Origin: an uncultured Lachnospiraceae bacterium
Lineage (GTDB): Bacteria > Bacillota > Clostridia > Lachnospirales > Lachnospiraceae
DNA: 39,066 nucleotides
Reading direction: 5' to 3'
NCBI GenBank assembly: GCA_945864145.1
Contig: CAMBAN010000013.1
Span: forward strand, 1-39,066
A model generated the notes under the pieces. The model saw only the letters and a program-made list of their open reading frames with translations. It was not told where the DNA came from and did not search any database. This document shows, piece by piece, positions 23,181-32,455 of this stretch (its first letter is position 1; each line of letters begins with the position of its first letter). The translations under genes were made by a program, and so were the position numbers.

Positions 23181-23889
23181 TAACGGCCCGTAAAAATGAC
23201 ATATATGTCTCTTTTACCTGCTTTTGCAGATTCCGCGAAATTGGAATGGTAACATCTGACAAAGATACAAACGAATGATTGGAAAAAGATTTCATCAGGC
23301 TCATGTTAATGATATAGGAGCGATGAACCTTAATAAATTCCTCGCGACACAATAGGGCTTCTTCATAGTCAGATAATTTACCTGTTATGGATTTTACCGT
23401 TCCGTTGGTCAGATGAAACTGTAAGGTTTTGTTGTTAATCTCTACAGCTTCAATTTGAGTAAATGGAAGAAGAAGCATAGCTTTTGAAGTCTTAATTGCC
23501 AAGGAGTCGTTTGGCGAGGATAACTGTGAGCAAATGGTATCCAAAGCTGCAAAGAGGAGCTTTTTATCAATCGGCTTTAGCAAATAGTCTAAGGCCTTTA
23601 TGCGATAACTTTCTACAGCATATTCCGGACTTGATGTCAGGAATATGATTGGAATTTGATTACTATTGTTTCGAATTTCTTTAGCTGCTTCCATACCTGT
23701 TGTATCAGGCATAATGATATCCATGAGAAGTGCATCATATTTTTTTGTATGGAGAGCAGTGAGTAATTCTGTGGCTGTTTGAAAACTGTCAAACAGGATA
23801 GGCTCACCGGAAGGGGTACGGTATTCAATTAGAAATGATTTTATTATGGTCAATTCCTGAAGATTATCATCGCAAACAGCAAGTGTCAT
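23173..23889 (-). CDS. LytTR-family (AgrA-like) response regulator
   Basis: A 238-residue protein. The receiver has CDDN at 6-9, the phospho-acceptor D57 in ALLMDIIMPD, FLTSSPEYAVESYRIKALDY and the lysine in LLKPI. The C-terminal LytTR domain is recognised by EEFIKVHRSYIINMSLMKSF and VTIPISRNLQKQVKE. It binds DNA direct repeats as a dimer. Upstream on the minus strand are AAAGGAG as ribosome binding site and a plausible TTGTCT-17-TAAAAT promoter. The xylanase gene is divergent from it. Possible targets include the secreted protein, its own kinase and the xylanase, but I found no convincing LytTR repeats. Confidence 0.9.
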   Translation of the reverse strand: MTLAVCDDNLQELTIIKSFLIEYRTPSGEPILFDSFQTATELLTALHTKKYDALLMDIIMPDTTGMEAAKEIRNNSNQIPIIFLTSSPEYAVESYRIKALDYLLKPIDKKLLFAALDTICSQLSSPNDSLAIKTSKAMLLLPFTQIEAVEINNKTLQFHLTNGTVKSITGKLSDYEEALLCREEFIKVHRSYIINMSLMKSFSNHSFVSLSDVTIPISRNLQKQVKETYMSFLRAVIK

Positions 23890-23959
23890 ACAACTATGCT
23901 CCTTTTTGTTTTTATTGCGCAGTAAGTGTGCATATCTGCTTAGTTACCTTGTATTTTAC

Positions 23960-24051
23960 TATAATACGGATGGTTAGACAACAGACATACAATAATCTGA
24001 GAAATCAAAAAAGTGCTAAGTCAAGGTAAAATCTTTGACTTAGCACTTTTT
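23960..24051 (+). ncRNA. Possible small RNA or attenuated leader ending in a strong terminator
   Basis: AAAAAGTGCTAAGTCAA (24008-24024) and TTGACTTAGCACTTTTT (24035-24051) form a 17-bp perfect stem flanked by A and T tracts. No plus-strand gene ends here, since the region lies between divergent genes. A TATAAT at 23960-23965 could start a transcript of about 80 bases, though its -35 is poor. Alternatively the hairpin insulates the two divergent units. Confidence 0.4.
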
Positions 24052-24100
24052 GTCAAAATGCACAAAAATGCAGGATTAGAAGATGACAAATATACAAAAA

Positions 24101-24232
24101 GATGACTCGAATGTCATCGCTTTGAACTTAAAAAAATAAAACATAGCAATATTAGATAATTACAACGCAATATTTAAGGAGAATTTATACAAGATTACAG
24201 ATAAAATAACTTTGATATGATTGGCCAATCAT
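24101..24232 (+). promoter_or_regulatory. Upstream region of the xylanase gene with two palindromes
   Basis: GATGAC-TCGAAT-GTCATC (24101-24118) is an inverted repeat, and ATGATTGGCCAATCAT (24217-24232) is a perfect 16-bp palindrome ending 30 bases before the GTG start, between any promoter and the ribosome binding site GGAAGGGAG (24245-24253). The second looks like an operator. A single convincing promoter could not be fixed in this AT-rich stretch. Confidence 0.5.
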
Positions 24233-24262
24233 GGATTACTTTTAGGAAGGGAGTAGAATCTT

Positions 24263-27200
24263 GTGGTAAGTAAAAAGAAATGGGCGAAACGGGGTAGCCG
24301 AGTATTTTCTGCGATACTTGCAAGTGCCTTAGTTTTGAATAGTGGAGCATTTGAGATGGTCCGAGCAGCAGAATTATCTGAACCTATTGCAAGTATTTCG
24401 AGTGTCGAAGAAGGAGTAGCAGAGGAAACAACAGACACAGAGGAATCTAAGGAGAAAAATCAGAAAACACAGGAAGATGAAGAAACAGAAGTAGCGGAAA
24501 CAGAGACAGAAACAGAGACGGAGACAGAAACAGAGACAGAGACGGAGACGGAGACAGAAACAGAGACGGAGACAGAAACAGAAGAAGAAACAACAGAAGA
24601 ACAGACCGTGATAGAAAAGGAAGCTGTTGCAAAGGCTGCTACCTTTGATCATAGTCAGGATACAGATACGAAAAAAACATATTCTCCTGAAGAACTTGAG
24701 GTTGGACAGAATTGGGGAGCGACTGTTTCAGAAAAGGATAACATTACAACATATCAGTTTGAAAAGCAGTATAGCCAGATTAGTTATAAGTTACCGGAGG
24801 CTGTGGATGCATCCAGAATTGAAAAGGTCATTTGCAACCTGACAGCTGGAGAAGCAAAATATTTCTCTATGAAATTCTTAAATGAGAAAGGATTGGATGG
24901 AGAAATTGGCGTAGCGTATGGCACTAATTCGATTGATATCAGTAAGCTGGATAGCTCTAAAGGAGAGGCAAAGGATATTCAGGCTATTGGACTCATGAAT
25001 CTTTACGAAGGAGAGTATCAGTTCGCCATTGAAAGCATTACCTTTATCCTTACAGAAAAAGAAGCAGAGGATGAAAAAGAAAAGACTTTTAAAGTCTCTG
25101 ATTTAGAACTCGCAGCAAATTGGAATGTAGAAATGGAAGAAGTTGAAGATGGGACTGCTTTCAAATTTACAAAGCAATATGGTGCTGCAAGCTTTATGGT
25201 TCCTGAAAGTGTAGAACCAAATAAGATTGAAAAAATCATTTTTAGCGCATCAGACAGTTCGAAATTATCTGTAAAGTTTTTCTCAGATAATGGTATGCAG
25301 AATGAGATGGCAGTAGCTTATGGCAGCAATCAGCTTTCCGCTGATGCCATAAAGGAGGGCTCTGCAGCAGATATTATGACGATTGGAGTTATGGGCTTGG
25401 AGGAAGGCTTCGAAACAACAATTGATACAGTTACTTTTATCTTAGGCGATGGAAAAGAGGTCGAAGTAGATAAGTCTATTGGAGATTTGACCAAGGACTG
25501 CTTTAAGTCAGCTGCCAATAATAATCCAATCGTAACACAGCGTTACAGTGCTGACCCAGGTGTTATGGTATATGATGACACTGTTTACATCTACTCAACA
25601 AATGATATCTATGAGTATGATGCAAAGGGTGCGATAAAAGAGAATGGATATGGTCTGATTAAGACAATCAACTGTTTCTCTTCTACAGACCTTGTAAACT
25701 GGACAGATCATGGAGCAATTGAAGTAGCTGGAAAAAATAATGACGCAGGTGCCGCAAAATGGGCAAATAATTCATGGGCTCCTTGTGCAGCACATAAGAC
25801 CATTAATGGCAAGGAGAAGTTTTTCTTATACTTTGCTGATAATGGAAGTGGAATCGGTGTGTTAACCTCTGACAGTCCTACAGGACCTTGGGTAGATCCA
25901 TTAGGAAAGCAGTTGATTTCCCGCAGCACACCAACCTGTAACACCGTAGAGTGGTTATTTGATCCGGCAGTATTGGTAGATGATGACGGTTCGGCATATC
26001 TCTATTTTGGTGGAGGTGTTCCAAGTGGAAAAGCAGCAGACCCGGGAACAGCAAGAGTAGTAAAGCTTGGTGAAGATATGATTAGTCTTGACGGAGACCC
26101 TGTTCAGATTAATCCACCATATTTATTTGAAGATTCCGGTATTAACAAGGTGGATGGAAAATACATCTACAGCTATTGTTCTAACTGGAATTGTGCAGAT
26201 GGTTTTGTAAACGGTACAATCGAATATATGGAAAGCGATAGTCCGATGGGACCATTTACCTATAAGGGTGAGTTATTCAGAAATCCATCTACCTTCTTTA
26301 ACGATGGAAATGGAAATAACCATCATAGTATGTTTGAGTTTAAGGGACAGTTATATCTGGCATATCATGCAAGAGCATTGGAATTAGGTGCAATTGGCTC
26401 AAATAAGGGATATCGCAGTACACAGATTGATAAGGTAACCTATAGCAATGGTAAATTGGAAAATGTTACCGGAACAATGACAGGCGTGTCACAAGTTGGC
26501 TATCTGAATCCATACAAACAGGTAAATGCTACAACAATTGCCCGCCAGAAGGGTATCGAAGTAATTGGTGATTTGAATCCAACCTTAACAGTGACAGATG
26601 GTGACTGGACAAGCTTAAAGGGTGTTGATTTCGTAGACGGTTTATCTAAAATGACAATGAATATCAAAGCCGATGAAGATATGACCGTAAAGGTACGTAC
26701 CGGAAGTGAAACAGGTACAGTCATCGGAGAATTCCAGGTTTCAGCATCAGATTCTTTCCAGAATGTGACAGCAAGCATGAAAAATATCACAGGTGTTAAA
26801 AATATCTTCTTCACCTTTGAGGGTAGTGCAGAAGTGAGAAGCTGGAAGGCGGAAGCAGGAAATACTTTCACTTTTGATAAGCTTGAGGTAGTTACATCCT
26901 ATGATTTAACCACAGATATTTCTGTAGATGGTGCAATTACCATTGCTTATGATAAGAAGTACTCGGAAATCCGTTTTGCTTTACCGGAAAGCATTGATGC
27001 AAAAAAGGTAAATAAGATTGTTTTGAACCTTAGTAAAGGTGAAGCAGGTAATTTATCGGTAAAGGCATTGCACAATACAGGTGAAACACAGGAAGAACTG
27101 GCGGTTGTATATGGAAACAGTTCACTGGATGTTTCAGCAATGGATGCAAAAGAAAGTTTTAACTGTTTTGGTATCATGTCTATGTCTGATGACCCATGTG

Positions 27201-30200
27201 AGGTGACAATTAAATCTGTAACCTTTGAAATGGAAGCAGAAAATGACACTTCTGATGATACCGGAATTGAAATGGATATCCCGGATTTACGTGATGCAAT
27301 CACAGCAGAAATGGGAGATGACTTTATTGTTGGTACCGCAATCTGCTTAAATGAGATATCTGATAAAAAATTAATGGCTCTTGTAACAAAGCATTTTAAT
27401 GCAGTTACTTTTGGTAATGAATTAAAGCCTGACTGCTTATTAAACAAGAGTACTATCCAGACGGTAACCTTAAATGGTGAGGAAATCGAGGTACCATCTC
27501 TTAACTTTAGAAGTCCTGAGAAGATGCTGGAAAAGATTTATAAATGGAATCAGGAGAATCCGGATGACTTTATCAAAGTACGTGGACATGTATTAACATG
27601 GCATTCACAGACTCCGGAATGGTTTTTCCATGAGGATTATGATGCAGATAAACCATTAGTAGATAAAGAAACAATGACAAAACGTCATGAATGGTATATC
27701 AAATCAGTATTAGAGCATTTTGTTGGAAAAGACAGTAAATATAAAGATATGTTCTATGGCTGGGATGTTGTCAATGAAGCAGCCAGCGATAGTACTGGAA
27801 CCTATCGAAGTGGAGATGAGAATTCAACCTGGTGGAAGGTATATAACAGTAATGAATTTATCATCAATGCCTTTAGATTTGCAAATAAATACGCACCGGC
27901 AAGCCTTGAGCTTTACTATAACGATTATAGTGAATGTGATGCGAAAAAGGTGCCTGCTATTGCAAAGCTTTTAACTGACGTAAAGAATGCAGAAGGAACC
28001 CGTATCGATGGAATGGGTATGCAGGGACATTATCATACTACAGATTATCCATCTATTGAGGATTTCAAAACAGCAGCAAGAACCTATGCAAAGATTGTAG
28101 GAAAATTGCAACTTACAGAACTAGATTATCAGTGTAGCGCAGATTACGACGGAACAGCAGCTACTTATGATGAAGAAAACATGAAATTAGGCTATCGATA
28201 TAAAGCCTTTTATGATGCGGTAAAAGAATTAGAGGAAGAAGGAATTGATTTTACCAACATTACTGTATGGGGTGTTGTAGATAAAAACTCATGGCTACAA
28301 AATGCAAGCTTTGTAGGTGGTGGTGCAAATGGAAGTAAAAAGCAGATGCCATTACTGTTTGATGATGATTATCAGGCAAAGGCAGCATATTGGGCTTTTG
28401 TAGACGACACCAAATTAAAGAGTCCTGCTAAGAGATTTGATATTATCCAGGCCAATGCAAGTGATAATATTTATGAAAGTGGAAATGAGCTTACTTTTGC
28501 AGGAGAAAAGGTTAAAGCAACAGCTATTCCTGTATGGTATGAGAATACCATTTACGTACAGGTAGAGGTAGAAGACGAAGTCGAAGATCCTTTCGACCAG
28601 GTAAAGGTATATCTTTGCCAGGATGGTACAATCCAGAGAAAGACTGTATCAAGGGCACAGGCAGTGTCAACGGAAAATGGTTATGTTGCAACAGTTAAGT
28701 TCACTTGCGAGGAGGGCTCTCTTGTAACTTCAGCTAAAGTGCAGATGGATTTTGTAGTAGAAGATGCTTCTGAAAGCATTGCATACAATGACCAGTCCTT
28801 CTCACAGGATAAGAGTGCTGACAGCTATGCAAAGGGTACTATCAAACCATGCTTCTGCATTGCACAGGGGACGATTGAGGTAGATGGCGAGCTTGATGAC
28901 GCATGGGAGAAGGTAGAACCTACAGAGCTTACTATTAATTTAGGAGCAAATGTTACAGCAAATGCAAAGCTCTTATGGGATAAAGATAATTTATATGCAT
29001 ATGTGAGTGTACAGGATGCAGTTTTAAATGCAGACAGTGCGCAGGTACATGAAAAGGATTCCTTTGAGTTATTTATTGATGAGAATAATCACAAGAGTTC
29101 ATCTTATGAAGAGGATGACAAACAGTATCGTATCAATTATTTGAATGAGCAGAGCTTCAACGGAAAGAAGTGTACTGCTGAAAACATTCAGTCAGCAACA
29201 AAGGTTGTTGAAGGCGGTTATGTAGTAGAGGTTGCTGTTGCATGGACAGATATTACTCCTGAAATCGGAAGTCAGATTGGTCTGGAATTACAGATTAATG
29301 ATGCCAATGCATCAGGAAAACGTGATGGTACACTGAACTGGTATGACAATTCCGGAAACGGCTGGCAGAATCCGAGCGTATTTGGTACCGCTACTTTAGT
29401 AAAAGAAATTGGAAAAGTTGAAATAAAAGCTGATATTCAGTGGAATGTACCTGATTTGAAAGACTCTGTGACAGAGAAATTAGGTGACAATTTCCTCGTA
29501 GGAGCAACCATTGGTGGAAAAACCTCTGAGGATGAAAATATCATGGCTCTTGTAACCAAGCATTTTAATGCGGTATCTATTGAAAACGAACTGAAACCGG
29601 ACGCACTCTTTGGATATGTAAGTGATAAGCCGGAAACAGAAACAGTGGAATTCAATGGTAAAGAATTATTGGTTCCTAAGATGGATTACAGCAGAGCTGA
29701 GAAGATACTTGATAAGATTTATGATTGGAACCAGGAGCATCCGGATGAGTATATCAAGGTACGTGGTCATGTACTGACATGGCATTCACAGACTCCTGAA
29801 TGGTTCTTCAAGGAAGGCTATGTGAAGGCAAATGATTTCGTGGATAAAGAGACAATGAACTTGCGCCATGAGTGGTTCATTAAAACAGTATTAGAGCATT
29901 TTTGCGGTGGAGACAGTAAGTATCAGGGAATGTTCTATGGCTGGGATGTAGTAAATGAAGCAGTCAGTGACAGCACGGGCACTTATAGAAATGAAAATGA
30001 AAATTCTATGTGGTGGAAATTATACCAAAGCAATGAATTCATTATCAATGCTTTCAGATTTGCTAACAAATATGCACCTGCAGATTTGGAATTATACTAC
30101 AATGATTACAGCGAATGCAGTGAAAACAAATCTAAGGGCATTGCACAGCTGTTGACAGATGTAAAGAATGCAGAAGGTACTCGTATCGATGCTATGGGTA

Positions 30201-32152
30201 TGCAGTCTCATCATTCAACCAATGCAGGTTCACCATCAGCTGAACAGTTCAAGAATGCAGTAAGAAAGTATGCAGATATCGTTGGTAAGGTACAGTTGAC
30301 AGAGTTAGACTTTACAACTTCTAACGGCTATGATGGTTCTGTAGCAATGTATGATGCAGAAAATACAAAACTTGCTTACAGATATAAGGAGATTTATCAG
30401 GCAATTGGGGAATTACGTCAGGAAGGCGTTAATGTTTCCGGTATGACAATCTGGGGAACCATTGATAAGTATTCCTGGTTAAATGATAATCGAGATGTTC
30501 CACAGATTCCGATGTTATTTGATGATGACTATATGGTTAAGCCTGCATACTGGGCATTTGTAGACCCATCTGTTTTAGAGCCTCAGATAAAGGAATTTGA
30601 TGTTCTGCAAAGTACGGATGGCAGCTTTACCAATGGTTCTGTGATTGCTTTTGCAGGAGAAAAGACATCTGCAACAGTGATTCCAGTATGGAATGAAGAG
30701 GGACTTCACTTTAAGGTAAATGTGGAAGATGAAACAGTGAATGAAAATGACAAATTTGTCATTTATATATCTGTAAACAATGTACTGAACAAGGTTGAAG
30801 TGCCAAGAGAAAAAGCAAGCAAGACTGTAACAGGCTATGAAGCAACTGTTGATGCAAGTTTAGGTGCACTTACCGTAAACAGCGAGGTTGGTATTGATTT
30901 TGTAGTTGTAAACGGTGATGAAAAGGTTGCTTACAATGATTACAGATTTACACAGGAAATCAGCGATAAGTATTATGCAAGTGCCTTAATTAAGCCATTT
31001 ATGGGAATTAAGCATGGTACTGCTGTGATTGACGGTGAGTTAGATGACAGCTTTGCGAAGGTTGATGCAGTTCCTCTTAAAATTGCATTAGGTGCAAAAG
31101 CGGAAGCTTCTGTAAAACTTCTTTGGGATGAAGAAAAGCTATATGCTTATGTGGAGGTAAAGGATGCTGTATTAAATGCAGATAGCAGTCAGGTGCATGA
31201 AAAGGACTCTGTAGAAATCTTTATCGACGAGAACAATCATAAAACAACAAGCTATGAAGAGGACGATAAGCAGTATCGTGTAAATTACCTCAATGAGCAG
31301 TCATTTAATGGTAAGAAATGTAAAGCAGACTATATTGATTCCGCTGTGAAGCTTACAGAGGATGGCTATGTACTTGAAGCAGCAATTGCATGGACAGACA
31401 TTACACCTGTAATTGGTAATAAGGTAGGTCTGGAATTACAAATCAATGATGCAGATGCATCCGGTAAACGTATTGGTACATTAAGCTGGTTTGATACAAC
31501 CGGAAACGGCTGGCAGAATCCAAGTGTATTTGGTACAGTTACGTTATTAGGTACAGAAACAACAGGAGAGGATAAACCAGCAACAAATCCTGGAAACAAC
31601 TCTTCCTCTTCAAATGATGAGCAGTCTTCTGATACAGCGACAGTTACCGTGACTGTAAAAACATCAAATAACATTTCCGTTATTGATAATCAGGAGGTTC
31701 CATTAGCAATGGTTCCGGGTGTTGCTCTTCCGATGTTTGATTTGAAACTGGATTATAAGAAGCAGTTACAGAATGAATTATTGATGAAATATCATGGAAA
31801 GAATGCTTTGCTATTCTCAAATCTTGGAGGAGGCATAGGCTTTACCATTCATTCAGAGCAGAATTTTGATTCCAATATTAATATGCAAATAAATAGAAAA
31901 GAACTTCCAAATTTTGCGGAAGGATTTGATACAGTAGCTGTATCACCTGTTCAGGAAGCAAAGCTTTCCTTCGAACTTGGATTACATATTAATCTTGGTG
32001 CACAGTATGCAGGAAAGACCGCATATATCTTTAAAAAGAACCTGTTAACAGGAGAATATGTGAGAGAATCCATTGTAACTGTAAATGAAATTGGTAACGT
32101 TATGTTACAGACAAATGAATTAACAGATGTAATTGTATTGATTGCAAAATAA
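24263..32152 (+). CDS. Giant secreted multidomain xylan-degrading enzyme (GH43, two GH10, several CBMs)
   Basis: A 2,629-residue protein with a GTG start and a signal peptide (about 1-36). After an E-T-rich linker (about 76-113) come two related binding-module-like repeats (about 140-262, 275-394), perhaps like the CBM86 of Roseburia xylanases. A GH43 arabinoxylan arabinofuranosidase-like domain follows (about 406-752; likely D431, D567, E623), then a CBM6-like module (760-878) and a third copy of the first repeat type (878-990). GH10 no. 1 is about 1003-1386 (acid/base E1172 in WDVVNEA, nucleophile E1286 in TELDY), with two CBM9-like modules to 1714. GH10 no. 2 is about 1726-2104 (E1899, E2014), again with two CBM9-like modules to 2430. 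A serine-rich linker leads to an unrecognised C-terminal domain (2460-2629). No LPxTG or membrane anchor is seen. It should cleave xylan backbones and arabinose branches outside the cell. Confidence 0.93.
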   Translation: MVSKKKWAKRGSRVFSAILASALVLNSGAFEMVRAAELSEPIASISSVEEGVAEETTDTEESKEKNQKTQEDEETEVAETETETETETETETETETETETETETETEEETTEEQTVIEKEAVAKAATFDHSQDTDTKKTYSPEELEVGQNWGATVSEKDNITTYQFEKQYSQISYKLPEAVDASRIEKVICNLTAGEAKYFSMKFLNEKGLDGEIGVAYGTNSIDISKLDSSKGEAKDIQAIGLMNLYEGEYQFAIESITFILTEKEAEDEKEKTFKVSDLELAANWNVEMEEVEDGTAFKFTKQYGAASFMVPESVEPNKIEKIIFSASDSSKLSVKFFSDNGMQNEMAVAYGSNQLSADAIKEGSAADIMTIGVMGLEEGFETTIDTVTFILGDGKEVEVDKSIGDLTKDCFKSAANNNPIVTQRYSADPGVMVYDDTVYIYSTNDIYEYDAKGAIKENGYGLIKTINCFSSTDLVNWTDHGAIEVAGKNNDAGAAKWANNSWAPCAAHKTINGKEKFFLYFADNGSGIGVLTSDSPTGPWVDPLGKQLISRSTPTCNTVEWLFDPAVLVDDDGSAYLYFGGGVPSGKAADPGTARVVKLGEDMISLDGDPVQINPPYLFEDSGINKVDGKYIYSYCSNWNCADGFVNGTIEYMESDSPMGPFTYKGELFRNPSTFFNDGNGNNHHSMFEFKGQLYLAYHARALELGAIGSNKGYRSTQIDKVTYSNGKLENVTGTMTGVSQVGYLNPYKQVNATTIARQKGIEVIGDLNPTLTVTDGDWTSLKGVDFVDGLSKMTMNIKADEDMTVKVRTGSETGTVIGEFQVSASDSFQNVTASMKNITGVKNIFFTFEGSAEVRSWKAEAGNTFTFDKLEVVTSYDLTTDISVDGAITIAYDKKYSEIRFALPESIDAKKVNKIVLNLSKGEAGNLSVKALHNTGETQEELAVVYGNSSLDVSAMDAKESFNCFGIMSMSDDPCEVTIKSVTFEMEAENDTSDDTGIEMDIPDLRDAITAEMGDDFIVGTAICLNEISDKKLMALVTKHFNAVTFGNELKPDCLLNKSTIQTVTLNGEEIEVPSLNFRSPEKMLEKIYKWNQENPDDFIKVRGHVLTWHSQTPEWFFHEDYDADKPLVDKETMTKRHEWYIKSVLEHFVGKDSKYKDMFYGWDVVNEAASDSTGTYRSGDENSTWWKVYNSNEFIINAFRFANKYAPASLELYYNDYSECDAKKVPAIAKLLTDVKNAEGTRIDGMGMQGHYHTTDYPSIEDFKTAARTYAKIVGKLQLTELDYQCSADYDGTAATYDEENMKLGYRYKAFYDAVKELEEEGIDFTNITVWGVVDKNSWLQNASFVGGGANGSKKQMPLLFDDDYQAKAAYWAFVDDTKLKSPAKRFDIIQANASDNIYESGNELTFAGEKVKATAIPVWYENTIYVQVEVEDEVEDPFDQVKVYLCQDGTIQRKTVSRAQAVSTENGYVATVKFTCEEGSLVTSAKVQMDFVVEDASESIAYNDQSFSQDKSADSYAKGTIKPCFCIAQGTIEVDGELDDAWEKVEPTELTINLGANVTANAKLLWDKDNLYAYVSVQDAVLNADSAQVHEKDSFELFIDENNHKSSSYEEDDKQYRINYLNEQSFNGKKCTAENIQSATKVVEGGYVVEVAVAWTDITPEIGSQIGLELQINDANASGKRDGTLNWYDNSGNGWQNPSVFGTATLVKEIGKVEIKADIQWNVPDLKDSVTEKLGDNFLVGATIGGKTSEDENIMALVTKHFNAVSIENELKPDALFGYVSDKPETETVEFNGKELLVPKMDYSRAEKILDKIYDWNQEHPDEYIKVRGHVLTWHSQTPEWFFKEGYVKANDFVDKETMNLRHEWFIKTVLEHFCGGDSKYQGMFYGWDVVNEAVSDSTGTYRNENENSMWWKLYQSNEFIINAFRFANKYAPADLELYYNDYSECSENKSKGIAQLLTDVKNAEGTRIDAMGMQSHHSTNAGSPSAEQFKNAVRKYADIVGKVQLTELDFTTSNGYDGSVAMYDAENTKLAYRYKEIYQAIGELRQEGVNVSGMTIWGTIDKYSWLNDNRDVPQIPMLFDDDYMVKPAYWAFVDPSVLEPQIKEFDVLQSTDGSFTNGSVIAFAGEKTSATVIPVWNEEGLHFKVNVEDETVNENDKFVIYISVNNVLNKVEVPREKASKTVTGYEATVDASLGALTVNSEVGIDFVVVNGDEKVAYNDYRFTQEISDKYYASALIKPFMGIKHGTAVIDGELDDSFAKVDAVPLKIALGAKAEASVKLLWDEEKLYAYVEVKDAVLNADSSQVHEKDSVEIFIDENNHKTTSYEEDDKQYRVNYLNEQSFNGKKCKADYIDSAVKLTEDGYVLEAAIAWTDITPVIGNKVGLELQINDADASGKRIGTLSWFDTTGNGWQNPSVFGTVTLLGTETTGEDKPATNPGNNSSSSNDEQSSDTATVTVTVKTSNNISVIDNQEVPLAMVPGVALPMFDLKLDYKKQLQNELLMKYHGKNALLFSNLGGGIGFTIHSEQNFDSNINMQINRKELPNFAEGFDTVAVSPVQEAKLSFELGLHINLGAQYAGKTAYIFKKNLLTGEYVRESIVTVNEIGNVMLQTNELTDVIVLIAK
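24489..24600 (+). repeat. Glu-Thr coding hexanucleotide repeat tract
   Basis: A run of GAGACA/GAAACA/GAGACG-type hexamers encodes about 18 consecutive E-T dipeptides after the signal peptide. It is a flexible acidic linker at protein level and a slippage-prone tract at DNA level; six-base units change length without losing frame. Confidence 0.9.
27270..31550 (+). repeat. Tandem internal duplication of the GH10-CBM9-CBM9 block
   Basis: The blocks at about 27270-29405 and 29440-31550 encode the same domain order and share long near-identical stretches, such as KVRGHVLTWHSQTPEWFF, SNEFIINAFRFANKYAP and QVHEKDS.E.FIDENNHK. The offset is about 2,160 bases. Third-position differences are frequent, so the duplication is not very recent. 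Confidence 0.9.
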
Positions 32153-32195
32153 ACTTCATAGAAAGAAGTATAAGCAATTCATCAGACAGGAAAAG

Positions 32196-32231
32196 GGTAG
32201 TTACTCAAGTTGGGTAACTGCCTCTTTTTTT
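32196..32231 (+). terminator. Terminator of the xylanase gene
   Basis: GGTAGTTAC (32196-32204) pairs with GTAACTGCC (32214-32222) and is followed by TC and seven T residues. Confidence 0.9.
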
Positions 32232-32308
32232 GGAATGAGACGTAAAATGCAGAAAAATTGAAATGGTCAACATACAGCCTGAAAATTATGTTATGATAAT
32301 CCAGTATA

Positions 32309-32427
32309 CACTGCTATAGCAGTGATACAAATAGTAATGAAAAAGCGTTAGCTTTTTCCAGGTATGAAACATAGAATTTCTTCACGAAAGAGCCTTTGCT
32401 CTGAGTGATTAGAAATTCTTTTCATAC
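32309..32427. repeat. 16-bp palindrome plus long symmetric hairpin element
   Basis: CACTGCTATAGCAGTG (32309-32324) is a perfect palindrome. GAAAAAGC-GTTA-GCTTTTTC (32339-32358) is a hairpin. Then GTATGAAA, AGAATTTCT, TCAC and AGAGC (32362-32393) are mirrored in order by GCTCT, GTGA, AGAAATTCT and TTTCATAC (32398-32427). The whole forms one interrupted stem of about 26 pairs. It lies between the xylanase terminator and the MBL hydrolase start and holds no coding frame, so it is either an RNA structure in the leader or a palindromic mobile repeat. Confidence 0.65.
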
Positions 32428-32455
32428 TACCGCTGCTTGAAAGGAGAGACATAAT

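Noticed and set aside
24374-24652. Cysteine/phenylalanine-rich minus-strand ORF at the E-T tract
   Set aside because: Direct consequence of reading the GAGACA repeat on the opposite strand.
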